From Saonia flava (lineage in GTDB: Bacteria; Bacteroidota; Bacteroidia; Flavobacteriales; Flavobacteriaceae): a DNA stretch of 64,000 nucleotides. Under the pieces are notes generated by a model. The model searched no databases. It was not told the DNA's origin and saw nothing but the letters and a program-made list of their open reading frames with translations. The stretch is from positions 1,985,062 through 2,049,061 of the forward strand of contig NZ_JAATJJ010000001.1 in the NCBI RefSeq assembly GCF_011927795.1, given 5' to 3'. The position numbers were made by a program, and so were the translations under genes. This document shows positions 53,304 to 62,716 of this stretch, piece by piece (positions within the stretch are counted from its first letter, which is position 1; each line of letters begins with the position of its first letter).

Positions 53304-54617
53304 ATGAAAAAAAAGCACACTTTTAGGATTGATTCCATTGGGACTCCCACCGTAAAATCCCCATTGAAATTGGGACATGAAAAAGGGGATAAAATCTTTA
53401 ACTTCATAAATAAAAGCAACAAATATGTTTTTGACCTTTCTTTTGAGGCATATCAACATTGTCTAAAAACAAAAGAAGAGCCTCAATTTTTGGAAAAAGC
53501 AGGTCCAAGAGAACGTATTTTTTTTAACCCAAAGAAGACCAAGGCTGCCATAGTCACATGTGGTGGTCTATGTCCTGGAATTAACAACGTAATTAGAAGC
53601 ATAGTCATGGGGCTATATTATTTTTACGGAGTTAAAGATATTATTGGCATTCCTTATGGCTATGAAGGTCTTAATCCAGAAATGGGGCATAACTTTATTC
53701 CTTTGGTACCAGATAGAGTAAAGGATATTCATCAATTCGGGGGAACCATTTTAGGGTCTTCCAGAGGTGGGCAAGAACCTTCTGTAATGGTGAAAACATT
53801 AATACAAAATAATATAGACATTCTATTTACAATTGGTGGGGATGGCACTCTAAAGGGAGCAGCGGCAATCGCAGATGAAATAAAGGCAAGAGGGGCTAAA
53901 ATAAGTGTGGTAGGTGTTCCCAAAACTATTGACAATGATATTGATATCATTGACAAATCCTTTGGTTTTGAAACTGCTTTTGATATTGCAAGTCCAATCT
54001 TAAGGGATGCGCACAATGAAGCCACCGGAGCTTATAACGGTATTTCCATTGTAAAGCTTATGGGTCGGGACAGTGGATTTATTGCAGCCTCTGCCGCATT
54101 GGCAATGCCCGTAGTAAATTTTGTGCTAATCCCAGAAATGAAGTTTAACCTCTACGGAGAAACAGGATTTCTAGAAATTTTAAAAAAACGCCTGAACAGG
54201 CAGCACCATGCCGTAATTTTGGTGGCCGAAGGAGCTGGGCAACATTTGTTTGAGGAAAAGCATGTGGTTAAAGATGCATCTGGCAATATTCAACACCAGG
54301 ATATTGGTGCTTTTTTAAAAGACAGGATCAAGGAATATTTTACCGATATTCCAGTGACCATAAAGTATATTGACCCAAGCTATATTGTAAGGAGTGCTGC
54401 AGCGAATTCCAGTGATAGTGTTTTTTGTAGTAAACTTGCCTACCATGCCATACATGGGGCCATGGCCGGTAAAACAAAATTTGTTGTGGGCAAGGTTAAT
54501 GGCAAATATGTGTACCTTCCCATACCAGAAGTGACAAAAAAAAGAAAGAAAGTGAACCTAGAAGGGGAATTTTGGTTCTCCGTCTTACAAAGTACAGGAC
54601 AACCCTTTATTATTTAG
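53304..54617 (+). CDS. Phosphofructokinase, ATP-type of the long family
   Basis: The ATG giving MKKKHTFRIDSIGTPTVKSP is chosen over an upstream in-frame start. It has 437 residues, longer than E. coli PfkA (320). The substrate loop TCGGLCPGINNVIR, GGDGTLKGA and PKTIDNDIDI are visible. Gly after GGD (GGDG) favours ATP over pyrophosphate, while the Lys in PKTIDND is shared with pyrophosphate enzymes and with trypanosome-type ATP enzymes. It would convert fructose 6-phosphate to the bisphosphate; the phosphate donor needs testing. Confidence 0.88.
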   Translation: MKKKHTFRIDSIGTPTVKSPLKLGHEKGDKIFNFINKSNKYVFDLSFEAYQHCLKTKEEPQFLEKAGPRERIFFNPKKTKAAIVTCGGLCPGINNVIRSIVMGLYYFYGVKDIIGIPYGYEGLNPEMGHNFIPLVPDRVKDIHQFGGTILGSSRGGQEPSVMVKTLIQNNIDILFTIGGDGTLKGAAAIADEIKARGAKISVVGVPKTIDNDIDIIDKSFGFETAFDIASPILRDAHNEATGAYNGISIVKLMGRDSGFIAASAALAMPVVNFVLIPEMKFNLYGETGFLEILKKRLNRQHHAVILVAEGAGQHLFEEKHVVKDASGNIQHQDIGAFLKDRIKEYFTDIPVTIKYIDPSYIVRSAAANSSDSVFCSKLAYHAIHGAMAGKTKFVVGKVNGKYVYLPIPEVTKKRKKVNLEGEFWFSVLQSTGQPFII

Positions 54618-54619
54618 AC

Positions 54620-55252
54620 ATGAAAAAAATTGTATTGATTTTGGGAATTTTATTAAGTAGCTGCGCATCCACTCAACTAATTAGCAATTGGAAAAATCCA
54701 GATACTGTATTGTTTCATGCAAACAAAGTGCTCATTGTGGGTATGACACAAAATGAAAGGGCACGATTGGATTTTGAAACCAAGCTAAAAAATGAATTTA
54801 CCAAAAAAGATGTGGAGGCCTTTAGAAGCATAGATTTGTTTGATGTTGCCTTTATTGATTCTTCCAAGTCTGAAGAAGAACTTTCTGAAGTAGAGGAACA
54901 ATTGCTCCAAAAAGATTTTGATGCAATCCTGTTTACAAAAGTGGTCGGGTCTAAAAATAGACAAACCTTTAAGACAAGATTATCAGAAATAAATAATCTT
55001 TATGGTAGTTTCAAGGATGATTACCTAAGTCATCAAAATATCTATTATGATGATGGGTATTACAATAATTATACTGTTTATAATTTAGAAACATCCCTTT
55101 ATTGTATTTGCGTTGGTAAAGAAAGAGAACTAATATGGAGGGGTATTGTAGAGGTGGAAGACCCTGTAAATATTAATAAAACAGTAAAGGATTATGTAAA
55201 ATTGGTCATTTCAGAAATGGAAGCACAAGATTTAGTTTTCTATGAAAATTAA
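54620..55252 (+). CDS. Putative lipoprotein, function unknown
   Basis: The ATG giving MKKIVLILGILLSSCASTQL provides a lipoprotein signal with lipobox LSSC, so the mature protein of about 195 residues starts at Cys15. The rest is soluble, with one repeated style of strand and helix (NKVLIVGMTQNERARLDFE; DFDAILFTKVVGSKNRQTF). No family is recognised. It follows the phosphofructokinase by two bases and may be cotranscribed. Codon use is like its neighbours. Confidence 0.75.
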   Translation: MKKIVLILGILLSSCASTQLISNWKNPDTVLFHANKVLIVGMTQNERARLDFETKLKNEFTKKDVEAFRSIDLFDVAFIDSSKSEEELSEVEEQLLQKDFDAILFTKVVGSKNRQTFKTRLSEINNLYGSFKDDYLSHQNIYYDDGYYNNYTVYNLETSLYCICVGKERELIWRGIVEVEDPVNINKTVKDYVKLVISEMEAQDLVFYEN

Positions 55253-55316
55253 ATGGCATTCCATGTATTAATTGCATTACTTAAACTTTTTATAACAATC
55301 TAATAACCATTAAAAA

Positions 55317-55372
55317 TTTACAAATAGTAATAAATAGTTGAATATTGCTTCTGTTTATTTAGTATTTGTAAA
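55317..55372. promoter_or_regulatory. Inverted pair of the GTATTTGTAAA element before the phosphonate operon
   Basis: TTTACAAATAG (55317-55327, one mismatch) and GTATTTGTAAA (55362-55372) face each other across 34 bases. The second ends 17 bases before the TTG start. A longer match, AGTATTTGTAAAT plus AATAT, is shared with the region before susC. It may be an operator, a promoter part, or both. Confidence 0.5.
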
Positions 55373-55389
55373 TTAATATAGATTGTTCT

Positions 55390-56679
55390 TTGCGCCTCTC
55401 AAAAGAAAATATTAAAACCTTGACCATAGGGGCTTTTGCTGCCTTTGCCACATACTTCTGTATGTATGCTTTTCGCAAGCCTTTTGCCGTGGCAACATAT
55501 GAAAACCTTTCCCTTTTTGGAATAGACTATAAAATTATATTGATTATCTCTCAGGTAATCGGGTACATGTTATCAAAGTTCATTGGCATTAAACTCGTCT
55601 CGGAACTTAAACCCAAAAATCGCTTTAGTTACCTCTTAGGGATGATTTTTTTAGCCCAAATCAGTTTAATTTTGTTCGGTCTTGTGGCTACTCCCTACAA
55701 TTTTATTTTTATGTTCTTAAATGGCCTTCCTTTGGGTATGGTGTGGGGCATTGTGTTTTCATACTTGGAAGGGAGAAAGTTTACAGAAATCATGGGTGTT
55801 GTTCTATGTTCTAGTTTTATTGTTTCCAGTGGGATGGTCAAATCCGTGGGGCTATGGGTTATGAATGCATGGAACGTTTCCCAATTTTGGATGCCTGCAA
55901 TTACTGGAGCTCTATTTTTAATCCCCTTTGCTTTTTTTTCATATCTACTTAATAAAACTCCTCCACCCAGCCAAGAAGACATGGAGCTTAGAAAAGAAAG
56001 ATTGCCAATGAGCAAACAAGACCGCAAAAAGGTATTTAGGGTCTTCTTTTTTCCAATCGTTATTTTAATCTTGTTTTACACTTGTCTTACGGCACTTAGG
56101 GATTTTAGGGACAATTTTTCTAGAGAAATATGGGATACGGTAGGCTATGAGGGAGATGCCTCCATTTATACATTATCCGAGATTCCTGTAGCTTTCTCTG
56201 TTTTGGTCATCATTGGGCTTTTCGGTTTTGTAAAGAACAATTACAAAGCTTTTATCTCTTACCATGTGTTATTAATTGCAGGAGCCTTGGTAATTGGGAT
56301 TGGTACATTTTTATTTCAGCTTCAATCTATTAGTGCACTTCTTTGGATGATTGGCATTGGTTTGGGGCTTTATATATGTTATGTTCCTTTCAATTGTATT
56401 TTTTTTGATAGAATGATTGCTACTTTTCGTATTAAGGGAAATGCGGGATACCTAATCTATTTGGCAGATGCCTTTGGCTATTTTGGAAGCATGGCAGTAC
56501 TCTTGTACAAGAATTTTGGACAAAGCAACTTATCCTGGCTTAAGTTTATGATCAATGGTTGTTATTTTATTGCAGGGTTGGGGCTTATCATCTCTTTAAT
56601 ATCTCTAGGTTTTTTTAAAAGTAAGTATAAAAAAGAACAGCATAATTCCCCAAATCAAATACCCCTTACTAGCCTATGA
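55390..56679 (+). CDS. DUF5690-family membrane protein (transporter-like)
   Basis: It has 429 residues and about 12 membrane helices in a major-facilitator-like layout; CMYAFRKPFAVATYE near the start and CFYCLTAL-like stretches are consistent with DUF5690. The only plausible start is TTG (MRLSKENIKTL), because an in-frame stop lies seven codons upstream and the next ATG lies within the first helix. It heads an operon with the TIGR03364 enzyme and the phosphonatase-like hydrolase, so it may carry a phosphonate across the inner membrane; that is inference from context. Confidence 0.75.
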   Translation: MRLSKENIKTLTIGAFAAFATYFCMYAFRKPFAVATYENLSLFGIDYKIILIISQVIGYMLSKFIGIKLVSELKPKNRFSYLLGMIFLAQISLILFGLVATPYNFIFMFLNGLPLGMVWGIVFSYLEGRKFTEIMGVVLCSSFIVSSGMVKSVGLWVMNAWNVSQFWMPAITGALFLIPFAFFSYLLNKTPPPSQEDMELRKERLPMSKQDRKKVFRVFFFPIVILILFYTCLTALRDFRDNFSREIWDTVGYEGDASIYTLSEIPVAFSVLVIIGLFGFVKNNYKAFISYHVLLIAGALVIGIGTFLFQLQSISALLWMIGIGLGLYICYVPFNCIFFDRMIATFRIKGNAGYLIYLADAFGYFGSMAVLLYKNFGQSNLSWLKFMINGCYFIAGLGLIISLISLGFFKSKYKKEQHNSPNQIPLTSL

Positions 56680-57830
56680 ATAACATATATGACCTCGTAG
56701 TTGTTGGAGGTGGCGCATTGGGAACGTTCCATGCCTACCATGCCATGCAAAAAGGCTTAAAAGTAGCTTTGGTGGAAAAAAACGAAAGACCTATGGGAGC
56801 CACAGTTCGTAATTTTGGCCAAGTAGTTCCCTCTGGAATGAACACCAAGTGGCAAGCATATGGAAGGGAAAGCCTTCATATATATAAAGAAATCCAGTCC
56901 AGGTTTGATATTTCTGTTCGGCAAGAAGGTTCTATTTATATAGCTTCCAATGAAGAGGAAATTCAACTTTTAGAAGAGTTAAAAAAAATTAATGTCCAGA
57001 ATGGGTATCCCTCTTTATTATTGAACAAAAGGGAATGTTTAGGTTCTTACCCTGGTCTCAACCAAACCTATGTTAAAGCTGGGCTTTTTTTTCCTGAGGA
57101 AGTTACTGTTGAACCCCATACCATGATTAATAAACTACATTCCTACTTAAAGGAAATGGGACTCCACATTTTCAAAAATAAAAGTGTAGTGGAATGTGAT
57201 TCTATTATTGACGGTGTAGTGGTAAATACGTCTAGCGGGCATGCCCTAACGGCATCCAAAGTGCTAATCTGCAATGGGAGCGATTTTAAAACACTCTATC
57301 CTTCCCTATTCAATGAAAGTGATCTAGAAGTCTGTAAGCTTCAAATGATGAGTACAGAACCACAAGAAAATCATACATTAAAAGGGTCGATACTTACCGG
57401 TCTTTCCATAAGAAGGTACGAGGCTTTCCATGAATGTCCATCTTATAAGGCAATTAAATCCAATGAAGACCCCAATAGTTTTGAAAAAAAATGGGGGATT
57501 CATATTTTATTTAAACAAGCCATGGATGGTTCTGTAATTATAGGGGATTCCCATGAATATGCAAATGTGTCCAACATGGATAATCTAGGTTTTGATTTAA
57601 ATATGAAGATTGACCGTTTTATAATCGATGAGGCCAAAAAAATTATTAATCTTCCCAATTATAAAATTCATCATCGGTGGTTTGGGTTATATTCTCAAAG
57701 TAAAAATTCTGATATCTTTCAGCATACAATAGATAAAAACATTCATATAGTTACCGGTATTGGAGGTAAGGGTATGACAGGAAGCGCCGGATTTTCAAAA
57801 GAAAACATAAATAAAATTTTTAATTTTTAG
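56676..57830 (+). CDS. FAD-dependent oxidoreductase, TIGR03364-like
   Basis: It has 384 residues with FAD motif DLVVVGGGALGTFHAYHAM at the N-terminus and a DadA/glycine-oxidase fold (NFGQVVPSGMNTKWQ is characteristic; GIGGKGMTGSAGFSKE lies at the C-terminal flavin loop). TIGR03364 members sit in phosphonate-degrading clusters and are thought to oxidise the amine of aminoethylphosphonate-type compounds to an aldehyde. It overlaps the DUF5690 stop (ATGA) and is one base before the hydrolase. Confidence 0.8.
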   Translation: MNNIYDLVVVGGGALGTFHAYHAMQKGLKVALVEKNERPMGATVRNFGQVVPSGMNTKWQAYGRESLHIYKEIQSRFDISVRQEGSIYIASNEEEIQLLEELKKINVQNGYPSLLLNKRECLGSYPGLNQTYVKAGLFFPEEVTVEPHTMINKLHSYLKEMGLHIFKNKSVVECDSIIDGVVVNTSSGHALTASKVLICNGSDFKTLYPSLFNESDLEVCKLQMMSTEPQENHTLKGSILTGLSIRRYEAFHECPSYKAIKSNEDPNSFEKKWGIHILFKQAMDGSVIIGDSHEYANVSNMDNLGFDLNMKIDRFIIDEAKKIINLPNYKIHHRWFGLYSQSKNSDIFQHTIDKNIHIVTGIGGKGMTGSAGFSKENINKIFNF

Positions 57831-57831
57831 T

Positions 57832-58512
57832 ATGAGCAAAATAGAACTAGTTGTTTTTGATATGGCAGGGACTGTGGTAAATGAAGACAATGTGGTATAC
57901 AAAACCCTACAAAAGGCCATAAATAAAGAAGGTTATCTACTAACCCTTGATTCTGTTTTGGAGCATGGTGCGGGTAAAGAAAAACACCAGGCCATAAAAG
58001 ATATTCTTAAAATTTGCGAAGGCCATGAACAAGATACAATAGCGGCCAGTATTTTTGAAAATTTTAAAAAACTATTGGAAAATGCCTATCAAAATTTAAA
58101 AGTGGAAAGTTATCCGGGCGTAGAAAACCTAATACAGACATTAAGAGAAAAAAACATTATGGTTGCATTGAACACGGGCTATGATAAAAATACTGCCCAA
58201 TTACTCTTGGATAAAATGAGCTGGAAGCTAGAGGAACAATATGATGCCTTGGTCACCGCTGATGATGTTATCCTCGGGCGACCAAATCCCGATATGATTT
58301 TTGAGGCTATGGACCTACTATCAATAAAAAATCCATCCACAGTTCTAAAAGCAGGTGATTCCATCATAGATATTGAAGAAGGTAAAAACGCCAAGTGCGG
58401 TATTACCGTTGGGGTCACTACTGGGGCACATACTAGAGAACAACTACTGAGTGCCAATCCCACCTATATTCTGGATTCATTAAACGAGCTCAAAAAGATT
58501 TTAATAGATTAA
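57832..58512 (+). CDS. Phosphonatase-like HAD hydrolase (TIGR03351-like)
   Basis: It has 226 residues. HAD motif I is VVFDMAGTVVNEDN, where the Ala-Gly-Thr after the second Asp position resembles phosphonatase. The cap contains HGAGKEKHQAIK with a Lys that could form the Schiff base, and later motifs are LNTGYDK and KAGDSIIDIEEGKNA. It would cleave the C-P bond of phosphonoacetaldehyde or a close relative. Together with the flavoenzyme it suggests a two-step route. Confidence 0.82.
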   Translation: MSKIELVVFDMAGTVVNEDNVVYKTLQKAINKEGYLLTLDSVLEHGAGKEKHQAIKDILKICEGHEQDTIAASIFENFKKLLENAYQNLKVESYPGVENLIQTLREKNIMVALNTGYDKNTAQLLLDKMSWKLEEQYDALVTADDVILGRPNPDMIFEAMDLLSIKNPSTVLKAGDSIIDIEEGKNAKCGITVGVTTGAHTREQLLSANPTYILDSLNELKKILID

Positions 58513-58518
58513 TTCAAT

Positions 58519-59085
58519 TTATATAAAAAAGTATACCACCAACATTTTTGATGAAGCTTGGCTTCTATTTATTGGTACATGTGGAATTCTACCATCAAAA
58601 AATATAGAGTCTCCTTCTTTTAACAACACTTCTTCTTCACCAATAAGATAGTAACACTCTCCCGATAATATATATTTAAACTCATAGGCATCCGTACTCA
58701 CCTTTTCTCTTTTAGAATTTGGTTTTACCTCCAAAAGCACTGTTTCAAAACCTAAAGAAGAGATTTGCTTGCTAAATATATAGTTGTAGGTGAAGCCGAT
58801 AGCTTCATCCTCTTTTTCAATAAGGCTGTTTTCCTCTTTTCTGGAAACAATAAAGTTTGCACCATTAACATGGGGTATACCACTAAAAAACTCAGTTACT
58901 TCAATATCCAAAGAATTGATAATTTTAAGAAAAACAGGAAGGGAAGGAATGGTTCGCCCATTCTCAATTCTAGAAATTAATCCACTGGTTACATCTGCTC
59001 CAGATGCTATATCACTAATCGTTCTATTGTTGCCTTTACGTATTTCTTTTATTCGTTTTCCAATACCAATAAGGTAATCTTCCAT
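58519..59085 (-). CDS. XRE-family regulator with C-terminal cupin
   Basis: It has 188 residues: a helix-turn-helix over residues 10-65 (IKEIRKGNNRTISDIASGAD then ISRIENGRTIPSL) and a cupin from about residue 110 (ECYYLIGEEEVLLKEGDSIF and HVPIN). Such PuuR/SutR-like proteins sense small molecules through the cupin. It is convergent with the phosphonate operon and divergent from susC, so it is the obvious local regulator of both. Confidence 0.88.
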   Translation of the reverse strand: MEDYLIGIGKRIKEIRKGNNRTISDIASGADVTSGLISRIENGRTIPSLPVFLKIINSLDIEVTEFFSGIPHVNGANFIVSRKEENSLIEKEDEAIGFTYNYIFSKQISSLGFETVLLEVKPNSKREKVSTDAYEFKYILSGECYYLIGEEEVLLKEGDSIFFDGRIPHVPINRSQASSKMLVVYFFI

Positions 59086-59216
59086 TGTTAACCTTTTATT
59101 TACTTCCTGTACCTTAAAAATAGGGTTTTTTCAAACTTACCAAAACCTTGGCTCTAACAATTCCATAATTAATCATCAAGAATACTGAAGCATTGGCAAT
59201 ATACCACATTTTTTGA

Positions 59217-59356
59217 GTATTTGTAAATAATATTGAGATAACAATTTAGTAATGTTTTTAATGTAAAAGTAGCAATGATTTAATATTAATAGTATAGTTT
59301 CTTAAACTTCTCCGCTGATATTTGTTTAATAATAATTAATCAAAGTTTACAAATAC
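59217..59356. promoter_or_regulatory. Pair of GTATTTGTAAA elements between the regulator and susC
   Basis: GTATTTGTAAA (59217-59227) and its exact inverted copy TTTACAAATAC (59346-59356) flank 118 bases. The second ends seven bases before the susC ATG. The same element pair occurs upstream of DUF5690. The 278-bp gap otherwise shows only AT-rich sequence and no clear gene. Confidence 0.5.
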
Positions 59357-59363
59357 GAACAAA

Positions 59364-62300
59364 ATGAAAAGAACACTACTAGTAACGGTATTTACTTTTT
59401 TAGTAGGTATTTTGGGGTATGCCCAAACCACTTTTGCCGGAAAAGTTTTAGATGAGAACAATGTACCCCTTCCTGGGGCATCTGTTGTTCTAAAGGGGAG
59501 TAACATTGGTGTTGCTGCCGATTTCGATGGAAACTTTGAAATTGAAATTCCATCAGACAACCAAGTTTTGGTAATATCCTATGTAGGGTATATGCCCACA
59601 GAATTTGATGCAACCAACCAAACAACCGCAGAAATTATTTTACAGCCGAATTCGCAAGAATTGGATGAGGTAGTTGTTACCGCATTGAACATTACAAGAG
59701 ATGAAAAATCATTAGGGTATTCATTACAAAAGGTTGATGGGGATGATGTTTCCCAATCCACCAGTACCAACTTGGTGAGCACACTATCGGGTCGAACGGC
59801 CGGTGTGCAAGTGGTAACCAATGGAACAGGTCCTGGACAATCTTCTTCAGTGGTTATTAGAGGATACTCTTCCATGAACGGAGATAACCAACCTCTTTTT
59901 GTTGTGGACGGTATTCCTATTAATAATACCACTGATACCAGAACAAATACATTGGGAGGTGCCAGTAACATGAATATTGATTATGGTAACGGCGCTTCCG
60001 AAATAAATCCAGACGATGTAGAATCCATCTCGGTATTAAAAGGTGCAAATGCAACGGCCCTTTATGGTTCTAGAGCGGCCAATGGAGCTGTAATCATTAC
60101 AACCAAGTCGGGAAGGGGAAAAAGAGGGTCTGGAGTTTCCTTTAGTTCTAAAACCACTTTTGAGACCATGCTCAAGGGCCCAGAATATCAAAGGGTATAT
60201 GGGCAAGGAAAGAATTTTGATTTTCAATTCCAAGATGGATATGGAAACGGAACATTTGATGGTGTGGATGAATCTTGGGGTCCAAGACTAGATGGCACAC
60301 CAAGAGCACAGCACGACTCGCCAACATCCAATGGGCTAAGAGGAGGCGATGTTCATGGGTTGGATTTTGTTCTTGGTTCATCTGGAGTGGATTTAGCCAG
60401 AAGAGGTACAATTACACCTACTCCATTTATAGACCCAGGAGATCCTGTTGAGAATTTTCTTGAAACTGGAAGAACACTGGTAAACAATATTTCCTTTTTT
60501 GGAGCAAATGATGATGGGAACTATCGTGTAAGTTACACCAATCTTGACAACCAGGGCATAGTGCCCAATACCGGTTTAAAAAGAAACACCATTTCTTTCT
60601 CAGGAGATTATGATTTGTCCGACAAGCTCCATGTTTCCTCAAAGGTGAATTATATAAGATCAGATTCTGATAACAGAGCTGTTAACGGATATGGAACAGA
60701 ATCTGTTATGTATCTATTTATTTGGTGGGGTCAAAACGTAGATGTAAACAGCCTAAGAAATTATTGGCAAGATGGATTGGACGGTTTTCAGCAGTTCAAC
60801 TATAATTACAACTACCATGACAACCCATACTTCACTATGTATGAAAATACAAACGGACTTGGCAAGGATAGAATCATTGGAAACCTATCAGCCACCTATG
60901 ATATATCTGACAATTGGAAATTTATGTTAAGAGGTGGAAGGGATTTCTTTTCAGAATATAGATTCATAAAAAGAGCATATTCCACACAGCGTTTTCCAAA
61001 TGGGCAATACAGAGAAGATAAAATCAATTTCCAGGAAACCAACTTGGACTTCTTGTTGACCTATGATAAAACCATAAAAGATGATTGGAATGTAAATGTA
61101 AACTTTGGTGGGAATAGAATGGTTCAAAAAAACCACTTTAATTCATTAATGGCCAACAAGCTTTTATTACCCGGTATTTATTCCTTTAACAACGCAGATG
61201 GTGCTTTGGTACAACGAATTGACAGACCAGAAAAGCAAATAAATTCCTTGTACGGTTTCGCTCAACTGGGGTGGCAGAATAAGGTGTATTTAGATTTAAC
61301 AGCGCGTAATGACTGGTCCTCAACACTTCCAGAGCAGAACAACTCTTATTTCTATCCTTCTGCTTCATTAAGTGTTATTTTATCAGATTTAATGGGAACA
61401 ACCAATAGCGACGCCCTTACTTTTGCCAAACTTAGAGCAGGTTGGGCGCAAGTTGGAAGTGATACTGCGCCCTTTAGATTATCAGATCCATATTTATTGG
61501 GAGCTCCAGTGGGAAGCAATCCTACTGCAAGCCCTTCTAATTCTTTACCCAATTATGATTTAAAACCAGAGATTCAGACTTCATGGGAAGTAGGTGCCGA
61601 TTTAAGGTTTTTAAAAGACAGGGTTTCTTTAGATGCCACTTATTATCACACTATTTCAAAAAACCAGATTTTGGACATTGAGCTGCCCGTGACTTCAGGT
61701 AAAACATCCAGGGTAATCAACGCTGGGGAAATAGAAAACCAAGGTGTAGAATTACTGCTGGATATAATTCCATTTAAAACTGAAGATTTCCAATGGAACA
61801 CCACTTTTAACTTTGGGTTGAACAGAAACAAAATTCTTGAGCTTTCTGAAGGTGTGGACAAGTATATTTATGGCGGAAACGGTATAGACCTTGTAGCAGA
61901 AAAAGGAGGTTCCTTGGGAGATATGTGGGGAACTGGTTTAAGAACTGTTGAAGATGAAAACAGTCAATATTTTGGTGAAGTCATCTTCAACGAAGGTTTA
62001 GTGCAACAAGACAATACCCTTAGAAAACTTGGTAATTTTAATCCTGACTTTTCCTTGGGCTGGAACAACAACATAACCTATAAAAACTTCTCTTTAAACT
62101 TTCTATTTGATTGGAGGCAAGGTGGTGAATTATTGTCTAGAACCCGTTTAATTGCAGCAACTTCTGGTAATGTTGTGGAAACTCTGTGGGGTCGTGATCC
62201 AGAATTTGGTGGAGCCCATCCAGGAATAAGCGATTCTGGTTTATCCTATACCAATGACAGCGGCACCCATACCGATGGCATCATAGGTGACGGGGTAAAA

Positions 62301-62654
62301 CAATTGGAAGATGGCAGTTTTGTACCAAATGATGTTATTGTGGCAGCCAATGCATATCACAACAACAGATATAGAAGGGGCAATGAAACAGAAGGTATTT
62401 ACGACGCCACTTTTATAAAACTAAGAGAAGCCAAACTTACGTATGCTTTACCCTCAAAAATGGTTGATAGACTAAACCTAGAAAGTATGTCCTTTTCTGT
62501 AATAGGCACCAATCTATGGTTATGGGCCAAAGACTTTAATCATGGTGATCCAGAATTACTTTCATTTGGAGGTGGTTCATATGTGCCAGGTGTGGAAAAT
62601 GCCACTGTGCCAACAACCAAGAGCATTGGTTTTTCAATCAATTTACAATTCTAA
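59364..62654 (+). CDS. SusC/RagA-type TonB-dependent outer-membrane transporter
   Basis: It has 1096 residues: signal peptide (ending near GYAQ), a carboxypeptidase-regulatory-like beta domain with VPLPGASVVLKGSNIGVA, a plug domain starting DEVVVTALNITRDEKSLG, then the 22-stranded barrel ending with SIGFSINLQF, with a C-terminal aromatic. It takes up a ligand across the outer membrane with energy from TonB, with the SusD lipoprotein encoded next. The phosphonate enzymes nearby hint at a phosphonate-bearing ligand rather than a plain glycan. Confidence 0.95.
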   Translation: MKRTLLVTVFTFLVGILGYAQTTFAGKVLDENNVPLPGASVVLKGSNIGVAADFDGNFEIEIPSDNQVLVISYVGYMPTEFDATNQTTAEIILQPNSQELDEVVVTALNITRDEKSLGYSLQKVDGDDVSQSTSTNLVSTLSGRTAGVQVVTNGTGPGQSSSVVIRGYSSMNGDNQPLFVVDGIPINNTTDTRTNTLGGASNMNIDYGNGASEINPDDVESISVLKGANATALYGSRAANGAVIITTKSGRGKRGSGVSFSSKTTFETMLKGPEYQRVYGQGKNFDFQFQDGYGNGTFDGVDESWGPRLDGTPRAQHDSPTSNGLRGGDVHGLDFVLGSSGVDLARRGTITPTPFIDPGDPVENFLETGRTLVNNISFFGANDDGNYRVSYTNLDNQGIVPNTGLKRNTISFSGDYDLSDKLHVSSKVNYIRSDSDNRAVNGYGTESVMYLFIWWGQNVDVNSLRNYWQDGLDGFQQFNYNYNYHDNPYFTMYENTNGLGKDRIIGNLSATYDISDNWKFMLRGGRDFFSEYRFIKRAYSTQRFPNGQYREDKINFQETNLDFLLTYDKTIKDDWNVNVNFGGNRMVQKNHFNSLMANKLLLPGIYSFNNADGALVQRIDRPEKQINSLYGFAQLGWQNKVYLDLTARNDWSSTLPEQNNSYFYPSASLSVILSDLMGTTNSDALTFAKLRAGWAQVGSDTAPFRLSDPYLLGAPVGSNPTASPSNSLPNYDLKPEIQTSWEVGADLRFLKDRVSLDATYYHTISKNQILDIELPVTSGKTSRVINAGEIENQGVELLLDIIPFKTEDFQWNTTFNFGLNRNKILELSEGVDKYIYGGNGIDLVAEKGGSLGDMWGTGLRTVEDENSQYFGEVIFNEGLVQQDNTLRKLGNFNPDFSLGWNNNITYKNFSLNFLFDWRQGGELLSRTRLIAATSGNVVETLWGRDPEFGGAHPGISDSGLSYTNDSGTHTDGIIGDGVKQLEDGSFVPNDVIVAANAYHNNRYRRGNETEGIYDATFIKLREAKLTYALPSKMVDRLNLESMSFSVIGTNLWLWAKDFNHGDPELLSFGGGSYVPGVENATVPTTKSIGFSINLQF

Positions 62655-62668
62655 CAACACTCTTTTTC

Positions 62669-62690
62669 AATCTTGAAATTGAAGATTTTT
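62669..62690 (+). other. Small hairpin between susC and susD
   Basis: AATCTT and AAGATT pair around a seven-base loop, followed by three more Ts. It may mildly reduce readthrough into susD. Confidence 0.3.
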
Positions 62691-62716
62691 AATAATAGAG
62701 ACTAAAAACATTTAAA

